From positions 124,001 through 188,000 of the forward strand of contig NZ_SWBM01000005.1 of the NCBI RefSeq assembly GCF_005116465.1: a stretch of DNA of 64,000 nucleotides. The letters are read 5' to 3'. The DNA comes from Robertmurraya kyonggiensis (lineage in GTDB: Bacteria > Bacillota > Bacilli > Bacillales > Cytobacillaceae). The notes beneath the pieces are model-generated. The model saw only the letters and a program-made list of their open reading frames with translations. It did no database searches and had not been told where the DNA came from. A program made the translations under genes and the position numbers. This document shows positions 9,444 through 18,030 of this stretch, one piece after another; within the stretch, counting starts at the first letter, position 1, and each line of letters starts with the position of its first letter.

Positions 9444-9771
9444 GTCTTTCCCTCCGAAATAAAAAAAATTTCAGATGGTAGACGTATCTTGCGACATATA
9501 TTTTTGGTCAGTAAAACTAATACCAATATCTCTACACACTGATTATATTATTTTATCAACTCTTTATATCTAAATAAAGTGATTTTTTTTGGAATTTTAG
9601 AAAAAGCTAACCATAGAGACGGAGGGAGGGCAATTCCGATATGAGACTCCACTTCACTATAAAAAATCATGTATACTAAACTATTAGAAACAGCAGGATA
9701 TGTCCGAATAAAGAGAAATTAACAAAAAAGCTACATATACTTTTAAGAGATTTGAATTGGAGGTAGGAGAA
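9444..9771. other. Intergenic region between divergent genes
   Basis: About 330 bp of AT-rich DNA between the divergent DUF2798 and nitroreductase genes. It must hold both promoters. I see no convincing open frame, RNA or repeat in it. Confidence 0.5.
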
Positions 9772-10347
9772 ATGGAACTATTTGAAGCGCTAGAAACAAG
9801 ACGTAGCATTGGGAAGGTTCAACAAGATAAGGAAGTACCAACAGAACTGATTGAACAAATTATAGAAGCGGCTACTTGGGCACCGAATCATCACCGTACA
9901 GAGCCATGGAGATTCTTTGTTTTAACAGGCGATGGACGTAAAGGACTAGGAGAAACTCTTGCTCGAATCGCAGCAAAAGGGATGGATGATCCGACGACAG
10001 AAGAAAATCAAGGCAAGCTAGAAAAGGCGAAGAAAAATCCATTTCGTGCTCCAGTTGTTATCGTGGCTGCAGTTGAGCCAAGTGAAGGGGACAAGATTAT
10101 TTTACAGGAAGAGTTTGCTGCTGTTCATGCTGGGGTGCAAAATATGCTTTTAGCAGCACATGCGCTAGGGCTTGGAGCGGTATGGAGAACAGGTAAGCCA
10201 ACTTACGACCCGGAAATGCGAGAGCATTTTGGTTTATCAGACAAGGGAGAAGTAGTCGGATTCGTCTATCTGGGCTATCCTGATATGACTCCCGCTCCTC
10301 GAAAAAGAAAGTCTGTTTCAGAAGTGACGAAATGGATTGATAATTAA
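9772..10347 (+). CDS. Nitroreductase family protein (YfhC/YdjA type)
   Basis: 191 residues from the ATG at 9772; a TTG at 9757 lies before the GGAGG site. The N-terminus has the FMN phosphate-binding pattern ETRRSIGK, and the middle has AATWAPNHHRTEPWRFFV, typical of the small RutE/YdjA-like nitroreductase group. VWRTGKPTYDPEMREHFGL and VGFVYLGYP follow in the usual order. Members are FMN-dependent, NAD(P)H-using oxidoreductases that act as homodimers. The natural substrate cannot be told. A terminator follows, so it is monocistronic. Confidence 0.88.
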   Translation: MELFEALETRRSIGKVQQDKEVPTELIEQIIEAATWAPNHHRTEPWRFFVLTGDGRKGLGETLARIAAKGMDDPTTEENQGKLEKAKKNPFRAPVVIVAAVEPSEGDKIILQEEFAAVHAGVQNMLLAAHALGLGAVWRTGKPTYDPEMREHFGLSDKGEVVGFVYLGYPDMTPAPRKRKSVSEVTKWIDN

Positions 10348-10356
10348 CGAACTAGT

Positions 10357-10382
10357 GGCGTTCACCTAAGTGAGCGCCTTTA
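10357..10382 (+). terminator. Terminator of the nitroreductase gene
   Basis: GGCGTTCAC (10357-10365) pairs with GTGAGCGCC (10370-10378) with one G-T, then TTTAG. Confidence 0.8.
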
Positions 10383-10438
10383 GTATTTGCACAGGATTCC
10401 TTATTCTGTAAAAATGAAGATAAATAGGAGGGAATGAA

Positions 10439-11158
10439 ATGAATAAAGTAGTGATCGTTACTGGTGCAGCAAACGGAATCGGAAAAGGCATTGCCCTCGC
10501 ATATGCAGAAAAGGGAGCAAAAGTTGTACTCGCGGATATGAACGAAGAAAAAGGCAAAGCGTTAGAACGCCAAATGAATGCTAAGTTCGTGCGAACAGAT
10601 GTAAGAAGCGAAGAGGATATTCAAAACTTAATGAAAACGGCCATTGCAGAATACGGAAAAATCGACATTCTCATCAACAATGCAGGCGTCAGCAAGTTTA
10701 AGAATGTGTATGATTTAGCGGTGACCGAATGGGATGATATTCTCAATACAAATTTAAGAAGTGTCTTCATTTGTTCAAAGGAAGGTGCTAAATATATGCG
10801 CCAGAACGCAGATGGAGGAGCGATCGTTAACATTGCTTCAACAAGAGCAATCATGTCGGAGCCGAATTCAGAAGCCTATGCTGCTTCAAAGGGTGGAATC
10901 GTCGCAATTACCCATGCCCTAGCAGCATCGCTATCAGAGGACCGCATTACTGTTAATGCGATTTCACCAGGCTGGATTGAAACAGGGGATTATACCCAGC
11001 TATCTGCAAGGGACCATGCTCAGCATTTTTCCAAACGAGTAGGAAAGCCAGAAGATATTGCTCGCGGTTGTATATATTTAACGGAGAATGATTTTGTTAC
11101 GGGTGAGAATTTAATTATCGATGGTGGCATGACTAGGAAAATGATATATGAAGAGTAG
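10439..11158 (+). CDS. Short-chain dehydrogenase/reductase
   Basis: 239 residues, the usual length for a classical SDR. The Rossmann nucleotide motif is TGAANGIGKG near the N-terminus, followed by NNAG (INNAGVSKF). The catalytic residues are Ser in NIASTRA and Tyr-Lys in YAASKGG. The C-terminal pattern SPGWIETGDY and VTGENLIIDGG agree with the FabG/glucose-dehydrogenase-like branch. An acidic residue (ADMNEEK) after the second strand suggests NAD rather than NADP. The substrate is unknown. AGGAGGG precedes the ATG. A terminator follows. Confidence 0.87.
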   Translation: MNKVVIVTGAANGIGKGIALAYAEKGAKVVLADMNEEKGKALERQMNAKFVRTDVRSEEDIQNLMKTAIAEYGKIDILINNAGVSKFKNVYDLAVTEWDDILNTNLRSVFICSKEGAKYMRQNADGGAIVNIASTRAIMSEPNSEAYAASKGGIVAITHALAASLSEDRITVNAISPGWIETGDYTQLSARDHAQHFSKRVGKPEDIARGCIYLTENDFVTGENLIIDGGMTRKMIYEE

Positions 11159-11184
11159 GGAGTTCGTGTTGAGCTCCTTTTTTA
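11159..11184 (+). terminator. Terminator of the SDR gene
   Basis: GGAGTTC (11159-11165) pairs with GAGCTCC (11171-11177), one G-T, loop GTGTT, then seven T. It begins right after the stop codon. Confidence 0.85.
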
Positions 11185-11248
11185 ATTGCCAAAAAACTTT
11201 TAAAAGTTACTAGTTGCCTACTTTTCCTCTAATTCCCATGTTTCAAGG

Positions 11249-11309
11249 TTGAATTTTGAATATTTTTTATTTATAATGAAACCGTACTTAGAATGATAAT
11301 CATTTTCAA
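11249..11309 (+). promoter_or_regulatory. Promoter with Fur box for yclNOP
   Basis: TTGAAT at 11249-11254, a 17-nt spacer and TATAAT at 11272-11277 form the promoter. A Fur box of the 7-1-7 type, TGATAATCATTTTCA (11294-11308), has one mismatch to the symmetric consensus and covers the start region. Repression by Fe-Fur when iron is plentiful is expected. Confidence 0.85.
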
Positions 11310-11347
11310 TTACCATTCCAAGAATAACCAGATGAAGAGGATTATAC

Positions 11348-12304
11348 ATGAGACTTTGGATGTTGATAATTGCAGCTATCGTCCTGTCTTTTCTATCGCT
11401 ATTTATTGGTGCCATTGATATTAAGCCGAGTGAGTTGCTAGATTGGGAGTCAGATGAAACACAAATTTTCCTAATTAGCCGCGTGCCTCGTCTAATGGCC
11501 ATCATATTGGCAGGGGCAGGAATGAGCATTGCAGGTTTAATTATGCAGTCATTGAGCCGGAATAAATTTGTGTCTCCAACGACTGCTGGAACATTAGATG
11601 CTGCGAAACTAGGAATCTTAATTTCTATGCTATTTTTTACAAATACGACGTATTTGCAGGAAATTATTTTCAGCTTCGTATTTGCTTTAGCGGGAACCCT
11701 CGTTTTTATGCAAATTCTAGATCGTGTTAAATTCAAGGATGTTATTTTTGTACCACTAATCGGCATCATGTATGGAAACATTTTGTCCTCGATTACGACA
11801 TTTCTTGGGTATGAAGCAGACCTTCTGCAAAATATTCAATCTTGGTTAATGGGAAGCTTCACCCTGATTATTTCAGGTCGTTATGAGCTACTTTATGTCA
11901 GTATTCCAGCGGTTATTTTAGCCTATTTGTATGCCAATAAATTTACCGTTGCTGGAATGGGGGAGGATTTTGCGAGAAATTTAGGACTTAGCTACAAGCT
12001 TGTCTTAAATATGGGTCTGATCCTTGTTGCTATTATTTCTACAACCGTCGTACTAACTGTAGGGGTTATTCCGTTTCTAGGTTTAATTGTGCCTAATATT
12101 GTCTCTCTTTATTTGGGGGATAACTTGCGAAAAACAATTCCACACACAGCTGTACTTGGAATTGTCTTTCTATTAATTTGTGACATTCTAGGACGAGTAA
12201 TTATTCATCCATATGAGATTCCGGTTAACGTGACAGTGGCAGTAATCGGTAGTGCGATCTTCTTAATTATGTTATTTAGGGGGAGAGCCTATGCGAAAAA
12301 ATAG
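11348..12304 (+). CDS. yclN: Ferric siderophore ABC permease, first subunit (YclN-like)
   Basis: 318 residues with about nine hydrophobic segments, a FecCD-type permease. Family landmarks are RVPRLMAIILAGAGMSIAGLIMQ in the first half and IPFLGLIVPNIVSLYLGDN near the end, the latter being the region that contacts the ATPase. The order permease-permease-ATPase-binding protein matches B. subtilis yclNOPQ, which imports ferric petrobactin. The start ATG follows AGAGG. It is the first gene behind a Fur-controlled promoter and overlaps the next by 14 bp. Confidence 0.9.
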   Translation: MRLWMLIIAAIVLSFLSLFIGAIDIKPSELLDWESDETQIFLISRVPRLMAIILAGAGMSIAGLIMQSLSRNKFVSPTTAGTLDAAKLGILISMLFFTNTTYLQEIIFSFVFALAGTLVFMQILDRVKFKDVIFVPLIGIMYGNILSSITTFLGYEADLLQNIQSWLMGSFTLIISGRYELLYVSIPAVILAYLYANKFTVAGMGEDFARNLGLSYKLVLNMGLILVAIISTTVVLTVGVIPFLGLIVPNIVSLYLGDNLRKTIPHTAVLGIVFLLICDILGRVIIHPYEIPVNVTVAVIGSAIFLIMLFRGRAYAKK

Positions 12305-13247
12305 TACGAAGTTGATACTCTTAGCGATTCTAGCAATTATTAGTATGTTGTTTTATGCGTTTTATGATATTAAAGGTGGTTTTGATTACGCCTTTCCAAG
12401 AAGAATGATTAAGATTTCGGCAATGGTCGTAACAGGGATTGCCATCTCCTATTCGACCGTGGTATTCCAAACAATAACTCACAATCGAATACTAACGCCT
12501 TCTGTTATGGGACTCGATTCCATGTACCAAGTCGTCCAAACAATCATTTACTTTTTCGCAGGGTCCATGTCGATATGGGTATTGAATAGATATTTGAATT
12601 TCGGCATCGCTATTTTAGCAATGGTACTATTCGCACTCGTTTTATATCGATTCTTATTCCGTGCCGATAAGCACCCAATCTATTTACTCCTTTTAATCGG
12701 AATGATTTTAGGGACGCTGTTAGGTAGTTTGGTGAGCTTTTTACAAGTGTTGATTGATCCTGTGGAATATTTAAGCTTACAAAGTCGTTTATTTGCAACC
12801 TTCACAAATGTGAAAGCTGATTTATTGTATATCTCAATTGGGATATTGATATTAGCGTTTATGTACGGTTATCGCATTATGGGAAAACTAGATGTCATGT
12901 CATTGGGTCGAGAAAATGCGATGAACTTAGGTGTTAATTATGACCGGATGGTAATGAATATTTTGGTTTTATCATCCGTATTAATTGCCACTTCAACAGC
13001 ACTAGTTGGTCCAATTACATTTTTTGGCTTGATTGTGGCAAATCTTTCTTATCAGTATTTGGTTACATATAAGCACTCGGTCTTAATTTTAGGCGCTAGT
13101 TTGATTAGTATTATTGCCTTAGTCGGAGGGCAATTCTTGGTTGAGCATATTTTAGAATTGCGCACGACGTTAAGTGTCATTATTAACTTTGTTGGTGGTA
13201 TTTACTTTATTTACTTATTATTAAAAGAAAGTAGGGCAGCAGGATGA
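12291..13247 (+). CDS. yclO: Ferric siderophore ABC permease, second subunit (YclO-like)
   Basis: 318 residues, FecCD-type membrane protein. It carries SMYQVVQTIIYFFAG and, near the end, GPITFFGLIVANLSYQ, the coupling-helix region. It overlaps the first permease at its start and the ATPase at its end (ATGA), so translation is probably coupled and the two permeases form the heterodimeric channel. By gene order and sequence it is the YclO equivalent of a petrobactin-type importer. The exact siderophore is inferred only. Confidence 0.9.
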   Translation: MRKNSTKLILLAILAIISMLFYAFYDIKGGFDYAFPRRMIKISAMVVTGIAISYSTVVFQTITHNRILTPSVMGLDSMYQVVQTIIYFFAGSMSIWVLNRYLNFGIAILAMVLFALVLYRFLFRADKHPIYLLLLIGMILGTLLGSLVSFLQVLIDPVEYLSLQSRLFATFTNVKADLLYISIGILILAFMYGYRIMGKLDVMSLGRENAMNLGVNYDRMVMNILVLSSVLIATSTALVGPITFFGLIVANLSYQYLVTYKHSVLILGASLISIIALVGGQFLVEHILELRTTLSVIINFVGGIYFIYLLLKESRAAG

Positions 13248-14011
13248 TTGAAATCAAAGGATTAACGAAGCGATTTGGGAAAAAGCCTGTTGTAGAAGAC
13301 GTATCTGTAAAAATAGAATCTGGTACGATTACATCATTTATCGGTCCAAACGGTGCAGGTAAGTCTACACTTCTTTCGATGGTGAGCCGCTTATTAAATG
13401 CTGATACAGGAGAAGTACTACTAGATCAAAATAATGTACAAAAATGGAAATCGAATGAATTTGCGAGACGTGTTTCTATCTTGAAGCAATCAAACTATAT
13501 TAATGTTCGATTAACGGTGCGCGAACTTATTGCTTTTGGACGCTATCCTTATTCTAAAGGCCGCCTGACAGCAGAGGATGAAAAATTCGTTGATCAAGCG
13601 ATTGAATATATGAACTTGAGTGAGATGGAGGATCAGTTTTTAGATGAATTATCAGGTGGGCAAAAGCAGCGTGCATTTATTGCTATGGTCATCGCGCAAG
13701 ATACAGACTATATCTTGCTTGATGAGCCTCTAAATAACTTAGATATGAAGCACTCAGTCCAGATTATGAAGATTTTACGTGGACTTGTAGATGAGCTTGG
13801 GAAGACGGTTGTCATTGTTTTACATGACATCAATTTCGCGTCTGTCTATTCAGATCGTATTGTCGCATTGAAGGACGGTAAGCTTGTGAAAAATGGACCA
13901 ACTCACGAGATTATTAACTCTGATGCATTGCGCGATATTTACGATATGGATATTCCCATTCAAGAACAGAATGGATGCCGTATTTGTGTGTACTTCAATT
14001 CTCATACTTAA
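13244..14011 (+). CDS. yclP: Ferric siderophore ABC ATPase (YclP-like)
   Basis: 255 residues. The Walker A motif is GPNGAGKST, the signature LSGGQKQRAFIAM and Walker B YILLDEPLNNLD; the switch His is in VLHDINFA. This is the FecE/FhuC-type ATPase that powers the two upstream permeases. It starts within the stop codon of the second permease. A hairpin follows the gene, and the binding-protein gene is 470 bp further on under its own Fur-controlled promoter. Confidence 0.92.
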   Translation: MIEIKGLTKRFGKKPVVEDVSVKIESGTITSFIGPNGAGKSTLLSMVSRLLNADTGEVLLDQNNVQKWKSNEFARRVSILKQSNYINVRLTVRELIAFGRYPYSKGRLTAEDEKFVDQAIEYMNLSEMEDQFLDELSGGQKQRAFIAMVIAQDTDYILLDEPLNNLDMKHSVQIMKILRGLVDELGKTVVIVLHDINFASVYSDRIVALKDGKLVKNGPTHEIINSDALRDIYDMDIPIQEQNGCRICVYFNSHT

Positions 14012-14020
14012 TTCGATAGA

Positions 14021-14065
14021 GCCTAGAGAAATGTTTGGTTGAACTGTATTCTCTAGGCCTACTTT
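14021..14065 (+). terminator. Terminator of the yclNOP unit
   Basis: GCCTAGAGAA (14021-14030) pairs perfectly with TTCTCTAGGC (14049-14058); ACTTTT follows. The large loop and modest T run make it a moderate terminator that would separate permease/ATPase from binding-protein transcription. Confidence 0.7.
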
Positions 14066-14385
14066 TCGCCTACTATGAGAGGCGAGAATGGCATTATGGA
14101 ACTTGAGTTTTGAAAAAAGTGGCGATCGGATTCGCTTCTAAGCCAGGTTTCTATACTAGAAAATCTATGCACCTCAAAAAAAGCTACTTTTTCTAGAATT
14201 AACACTTTTTCAGTTGTATCGAACCCGTCATGAAGACAACTATTACAAGAATCCAGTGAAAAGTGTCCGCATGAACAACTCCTAGTGGTGATGAGTCTCA
14301 TATAAGAATGTTGGGGTGTATTCATTGCGTACTAGAAGTGTAGATCAACCATTTTATAAAATTTTCAATAATTTACAAAATTGTA
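14066..14385. other. Intergenic region before yclQ, no gene recognised
   Basis: About 320 bp. An 88-codon frame can be read on the minus strand (14059-14325), but it has no ribosome site, no recognisable motif and runs into the yclP terminator. I see no repeat or RNA here. Confidence 0.4.
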
Positions 14386-14444
14386 TTGACGGAATAGAAT
14401 CCTCTCTTTATAATGAGAATTGTTATCAATGATAATGATTATCA
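14386..14444 (+). promoter_or_regulatory. Promoter with two tandem Fur boxes for yclQ
   Basis: TTGACG (14386-14391), 17-nt spacer, TATAAT (14409-14414). Downstream are two 7-1-7 Fur boxes: a perfect TGATAATGATTATCA (14430-14444), and TGAGAATTGTTATCA (14414-14428) with two mismatches. They are 16 bp apart and span the transcription start. Confidence 0.9.
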
Positions 14445-14485
14445 TTACCAATGAAGAAAAGAATATACATAAGGAGAGAAGAATC

Positions 14486-15523
14486 ATGAAAAAATGGTTA
14501 CTATCTAGCATTTTACTAGCAATGTTTTTAACACTTGCTGCATGTAGTTCAAGTGAAGAAACTAAATCAGAGGAAACGGATAAGACGACAGCGTCTGAAG
14601 AACAATCAGCAGAAACGGAAGTAGCAGGGGAACAAAGTCCAGTTTATCCAATGACGGTATCTTCAACAGTTGCTTCATCTGAAAGTGAAGACAAAGGAAC
14701 CATCAATTACGAAGAAGTGACATTCGATAAAATGCCAGAAAAAATTGCCGTATTTGATTATGGTTTCCTAGATACATTAGATGCACTTGGTGTAGAGGGA
14801 ATTGTAGGAGTTGCGAAAGACTCTACTTTACCAGCGCACCTTGAAGCTTATTCTTCTGATGAGTATGCAAGTATAGGTGGTTTAAAAGAACCATTACTTG
14901 AAGATATTGCTGAAATGGCTCCTGATGTTATTTTTATCTCTGGTCGTCAGTCTGCATACTATGAAGAATTAAAAGAAATTGCACCAGTTGTCTTTGTTGG
15001 TACTTCTCAAGATGACTACTGGAATACATTCTTAGCTTCAGTAGACCTTGCAGCAGAGCTATTTGGTAAAGAAGCAGAAGCGAAAGAGTATCTTGCAAAA
15101 TTTGATTCTAAGTTAGAAGAAGTGAAGACTTTAGCTGGTAACTATGACACGTCATTAGTGACCATGTATAATGAAGGAAAATTATCTGGTTTCGCAACAA
15201 ACTCTCGTTTTGGTTATATCTATGATATCTATGGCTTCAAGCCAGTAACTGAAGATATCGAAGCTTCTTCTCACGGTTCTAATTTCGGATTCGAAGCAAT
15301 TCTAGAGTTTAACCCACAAGTGTTATTCGTAATCGACCGTACTGCAGCTATAGGTGGAGAGTCAAATATCGATGCGGATATGGAAAACGATATCGTGAAG
15401 AAAACAGAAGCCTATAAAAATAATCACATTATCTATCTTGATGGTCCACTATGGTACCTAAGTGGCGGCGGCTTACAATCTGAGCTTGCTAAAATTGATG
15501 AGATCTTAGCTGAATTAAAGTAG
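14486..15523 (+). CDS. yclQ: Siderophore-binding lipoprotein (YclQ-like)
   Basis: 345 residues from the ATG at 14486, which follows AAGGAGAG; upstream starts lie inside the Fur boxes. A lipoprotein signal with the lipobox LAAC (Cys about residue 20) is followed by a Ser/Glu/Thr-rich linker, then a helical-backbone class III binding protein. YGFLDTLDALGVEGIVGVAK, EDIAEMAPDVIFISGRQ and LDGPLWYLSGGG are characteristic of YclQ/FatB-type petrobactin receptors. It delivers the ferric siderophore to YclNOP. Its separate promoter, with stronger Fur sites, would allow more binding protein than permease. Confidence 0.92.
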   Translation: MKKWLLSSILLAMFLTLAACSSSEETKSEETDKTTASEEQSAETEVAGEQSPVYPMTVSSTVASSESEDKGTINYEEVTFDKMPEKIAVFDYGFLDTLDALGVEGIVGVAKDSTLPAHLEAYSSDEYASIGGLKEPLLEDIAEMAPDVIFISGRQSAYYEELKEIAPVVFVGTSQDDYWNTFLASVDLAAELFGKEAEAKEYLAKFDSKLEEVKTLAGNYDTSLVTMYNEGKLSGFATNSRFGYIYDIYGFKPVTEDIEASSHGSNFGFEAILEFNPQVLFVIDRTAAIGGESNIDADMENDIVKKTEAYKNNHIIYLDGPLWYLSGGGLQSELAKIDEILAELK

Positions 15524-15566
15524 GAACTTTTGACATGTGAATTACCCCTTTCCCTATAAAATAAGA

Positions 15567-15606
15567 GAAAACTCGACCAAGTTAACTATGGTCGAGTTTT
15601 CTTTAC
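15567..15606 (+). terminator. Terminator of yclQ
   Basis: GAAAACTCGACC (15567-15578) pairs perfectly with GGTCGAGTTTTC (15590-15601), followed by TTT. The stem lies over the last codons of the convergent small gene, so it may serve both strands. Confidence 0.85.
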
Positions 15607-15735
15607 GTCAGTTTTAGCATGCTTAGCCTTATTCCTTTTGTTTCCCTTACTATTATCTCCACTTGCTACTTCTTGAGCGAATTCAGTATCAGGTGCGTTT
15701 TGATTTTTACTGCCCTTATTATATTTTTTCGTCAT
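15586..15735 (-). CDS. Small basic protein with TEFAQEV motif, possibly SASP-like
   Basis: 49 codons starting at ATG 15735 with AAGGAG 9 nt upstream. The product is very hydrophilic, rich in Lys, Asn and Gly, without hydrophobic segments, and contains PDTEFAQEV. The TEFA-E core recalls gamma-type small acid-soluble spore proteins (SspE), where TEFASET is repeated, but only one copy is present. The stop codon lies within the yclQ terminator hairpin. Neighbouring sporulation genes fit a spore role. The family assignment is tentative. Confidence 0.55.
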   Translation of the reverse strand: MTKKYNKGSKNQNAPDTEFAQEVASGDNSKGNKRNKAKHAKTDVKKTRP

Positions 15736-15786
15736 ATGCATAACTCCTTTTTTCCTTATTGTTTCATTTCATTTCGTGAATTATGC

Positions 15787-15817
15787 AAAAAAAAAAAGAC
15801 CTCTCAATTAAGAGGTC
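15787..15817 (-). terminator. Terminator of the yueD-like gene
   Basis: A short hairpin (GACCTCT/AGAGGTC, 15798-15817) followed on the minus strand by eleven T. It is 67 nt past the stop codon. Confidence 0.88.
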
Positions 15818-15883
15818 CAGAAAAAGGGGGAATTACACTTGTGCTAATAGTATTACCCCATATGAGAGATTTATTCATGAAAT

Positions 15884-16627
15884 CTAAATTAATTTATTCA
15901 CATGATAGATTTCGCCATTCACAATACTTCCCGATAACAGTAAATCTATTAGTGCGTTCGCAACTGTAGCAGCACTGCGAAGCTGTCCTTCTTCCTTATA
16001 GCTTTTAAACTTTTCAATATCATGGAAAGCTTCCTTTGATGAAGAACGAATCGTTTGCTGCATGTCTGTGTCCATAATGCCAGGACTGAAGCCGATCATG
16101 ACGTGCTTCCCTTTAGAGGTTTCTTGCTCTAGTGCTCCTGCTTGGGTAAACATATTCACAGCTGCCTTTGTACTACAGTATGTACTCCAGCCATGAATTG
16201 GTCGTTCCGCTGCTCCCGACGTCACATTAATAAAAGTAACTTTAGATTTCGCTAAACGTTGCGTTAGTAGGTTGGTAATAAGAATAGGAGCAAGTAGATT
16301 CACGTTCAGATTTTGCACGACAGACTCCGTATCGAGCTTTCCAACTTTTTCAATCGGCTCCACAACTCCGGCATTGTTGAATACCCATAACTCGTCGGTA
16401 TCGCCTAATTTTTCCACAATTTCCGAAAAAGTTATTTCAATGCTTTTTGGATCTGATAAATCACATGGAAAGTGTGCACAAAACAGATTCTGTTCTTCTG
16501 CATGCTTCCGTAAATCCTCGTTTTCCATTCTTGAAACAGAGAAGATTCCAAAATCTTCTCCTAATAATCTTGTGGCGATTGCTGCACCTAATCCTTTTGA
16601 AGCTCCCGTAATAATTGCAAATTTCAT
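15884..16627 (-). CDS. yueD: SDR family oxidoreductase, benzil reductase type (YueD-like)
   Basis: 247 residues. The nucleotide-binding motif is TGASKGLGAA; the NNAG motif follows (VFNNAGVVEP). The catalytic Ser is in INVTSGAAERP, and Tyr-Lys in TYCSTKAA, the YCSTKA form typical of sepiapterin reductase-like SDRs such as B. subtilis YueD, which reduces benzil to S-benzoin with NADPH. The natural substrate is unknown. The ribosome site is weak (GGTG about 6 nt upstream of ATG). It follows the spoIIP-like gene by about 50 bp on the same strand. Confidence 0.82.
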   Translation of the reverse strand: MKFAIITGASKGLGAAIATRLLGEDFGIFSVSRMENEDLRKHAEEQNLFCAHFPCDLSDPKSIEITFSEIVEKLGDTDELWVFNNAGVVEPIEKVGKLDTESVVQNLNVNLLAPILITNLLTQRLAKSKVTFINVTSGAAERPIHGWSTYCSTKAAVNMFTQAGALEQETSKGKHVMIGFSPGIMDTDMQQTIRSSSKEAFHDIEKFKSYKEEGQLRSAATVANALIDLLLSGSIVNGEIYHVNKLI

Positions 16628-16677
16628 TTCGTCACCAGCTTTGTTTTCCTCTAGTATACTGGAAAAAGGTTTTTTTT

Positions 16678-17805
16678 CTAAGGGGTCCCGTTGACAGCTT
16701 CGGCTTCTAAGTAGTATTCGCTAAAAATATCCGCAAACGCCTCAACACTGTTTTGAAGCTCGGACCATTCATTTTCCACGCCTCCAAATTCGACTAATAA
16801 TGCTCGATCAGAAAGGTCCTGATTATATACTCCATTTCCTTCATTTTTTCCTTTCTTTAAAACGCCACGGCTTATGCCTGGGTATTTCTCTTTTAGTTTC
16901 TTATCGAGGTCCATAGCGACTTGAAGATTTTGTTCGTAATTCTTATGCTCCTTACCTACGACAAAAAAGATTTTGGCATAGGACTTTCCATTAATCACTT
17001 TCGTTGTGATCTTTCTCTCAGATGCATCACGATGAATATCAATGAGAAAATTCAAATCACTATTGGTTGCCATTGCTTCCTGAACGATTTTTCGAGACAA
17101 AGTATAAGAGTCATAGTAGTCAAGATTATTCTCGAACAATTTCTCTGTCATATTCGTTGTATCATGCTCCGTACCAATCCCTTTTTGATTCAATGCATCG
17201 GCAAGCATTTTACCTACACCGACGACATTTACTTTTTCGCTAGAGCTTACCGCATTAACTGGCTCGGTAACACCCTTCAACAACGGCATAAATGATTCCC
17301 AGCTATGTGTGTGATAAGTGAGGACAGGTCTTTTCCCAGGTGCAATCGGCGTCGTTTCATTTTCTTCGGTTTGCAATTTCTCTTCGGCAATCTCTCGTTC
17401 TTTTAATAAAACTTCCATTGGAGGTGCAGATTCGATTGGTAGAGTCGTGAAATCGGTGCCTTCTCCAGCCACGACTATTTCTGTATCAAAAATAGAGTAG
17501 CCAGGGAGCTCTCTACCAAGAAAAGTACGGATATCCGTCGGTTTAACATTGGTAAAGAATGCGAAGGCAAGGTCGGATAACGAATATGGCCAACTTTCTT
17601 CGGTGCCATGATAAAAATAGTGATTTTCGGTCTGGAGGATGCGAACGAGTAAATCATTTGTTGTAACTTCATCAGACCAATCTTTCAGATGTCCTGAAGT
17701 AAGTGGGCGGGAATAAGTAGAGATGAGTCCAGCGATGATTAAAGTGAAGACTATTCCAAAAAACCAACCATTAAAATAAGGGGAAAAATTTATTCTATCG
17801 TGCAA
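16678..17805 (-). CDS. spoIIP: SpoIIP-family peptidoglycan amidase/endopeptidase
   Basis: 375 residues from the TTG at 17805, which lies 7 nt after GGAGG; a longer frame to 17847 precedes this site. One N-terminal membrane segment (about residues 10-30) is followed by an outside domain. The SpoIIP catalytic region shows YHTHSWESF, then LNFLIDIHRDAS and ALLVEFGGVEN, giving the zinc-ligand His and Glu residues expected of this N-acetylmuramoyl-L-alanine amidase. SpoIIP works with SpoIID and SpoIIM to thin septal peptidoglycan during engulfment. In B. subtilis spoIIP lies next to gpr; gpr is absent here, so this may be a paralogue. Confidence 0.85.
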   Translation of the reverse strand: MHDRINFSPYFNGWFFGIVFTLIIAGLISTYSRPLTSGHLKDWSDEVTTNDLLVRILQTENHYFYHGTEESWPYSLSDLAFAFFTNVKPTDIRTFLGRELPGYSIFDTEIVVAGEGTDFTTLPIESAPPMEVLLKEREIAEEKLQTEENETTPIAPGKRPVLTYHTHSWESFMPLLKGVTEPVNAVSSSEKVNVVGVGKMLADALNQKGIGTEHDTTNMTEKLFENNLDYYDSYTLSRKIVQEAMATNSDLNFLIDIHRDASERKITTKVINGKSYAKIFFVVGKEHKNYEQNLQVAMDLDKKLKEKYPGISRGVLKKGKNEGNGVYNQDLSDRALLVEFGGVENEWSELQNSVEAFADIFSEYYLEAEAVNGTP

Positions 17806-17915
17806 TCGAATTCCTCCATTTCTTTTTAGAGGCAAAAAGTAAATCAATGGCTTGTATTTGTTTTATATATATTGAATTATCCCGCTGGTTAGAAGTGAAT
17901 CATGGAGATTGAACC

Positions 17916-17947
17916 AAGGGCGTTTTTCCATCGTGCAAACGCCTTTT
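17916..17947. terminator. Hairpin between spoIIP and coat genes
   Basis: GGCGTTT (17919-17925) pairs with AAACGCC (17937-17943), extended by three weaker pairs, followed by TTTT on the plus strand. No plus-strand gene ends here, so its role is unclear. Confidence 0.45.
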
Positions 17948-18030
17948 CTATGAGTACTAGTGGAAGAGCCCACAACCGTAGTGGGGCCACGGCATATGAA
18001 TTAATATAAGCGCTCAAGGGGGTGAAATGG

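Noticed and set aside
11218-11781. 187-codon frame on the minus strand
   Set aside because: It lies opposite yclN and its promoter, has no ribosome site and low-complexity composition; it is a shadow of a membrane-protein gene.
14059-14325. 88-codon minus-strand frame between yclP and yclQ
   Set aside because: A Cys-rich patch looked like a zinc motif, but there is no ribosome site and the frame runs into the yclP terminator.
15619-15969. 116-codon frame on the plus strand
   Set aside because: It crosses the small minus-strand gene, the yueD terminator and the end of yueD; the hydrophobic product is a by-product of T-rich DNA.
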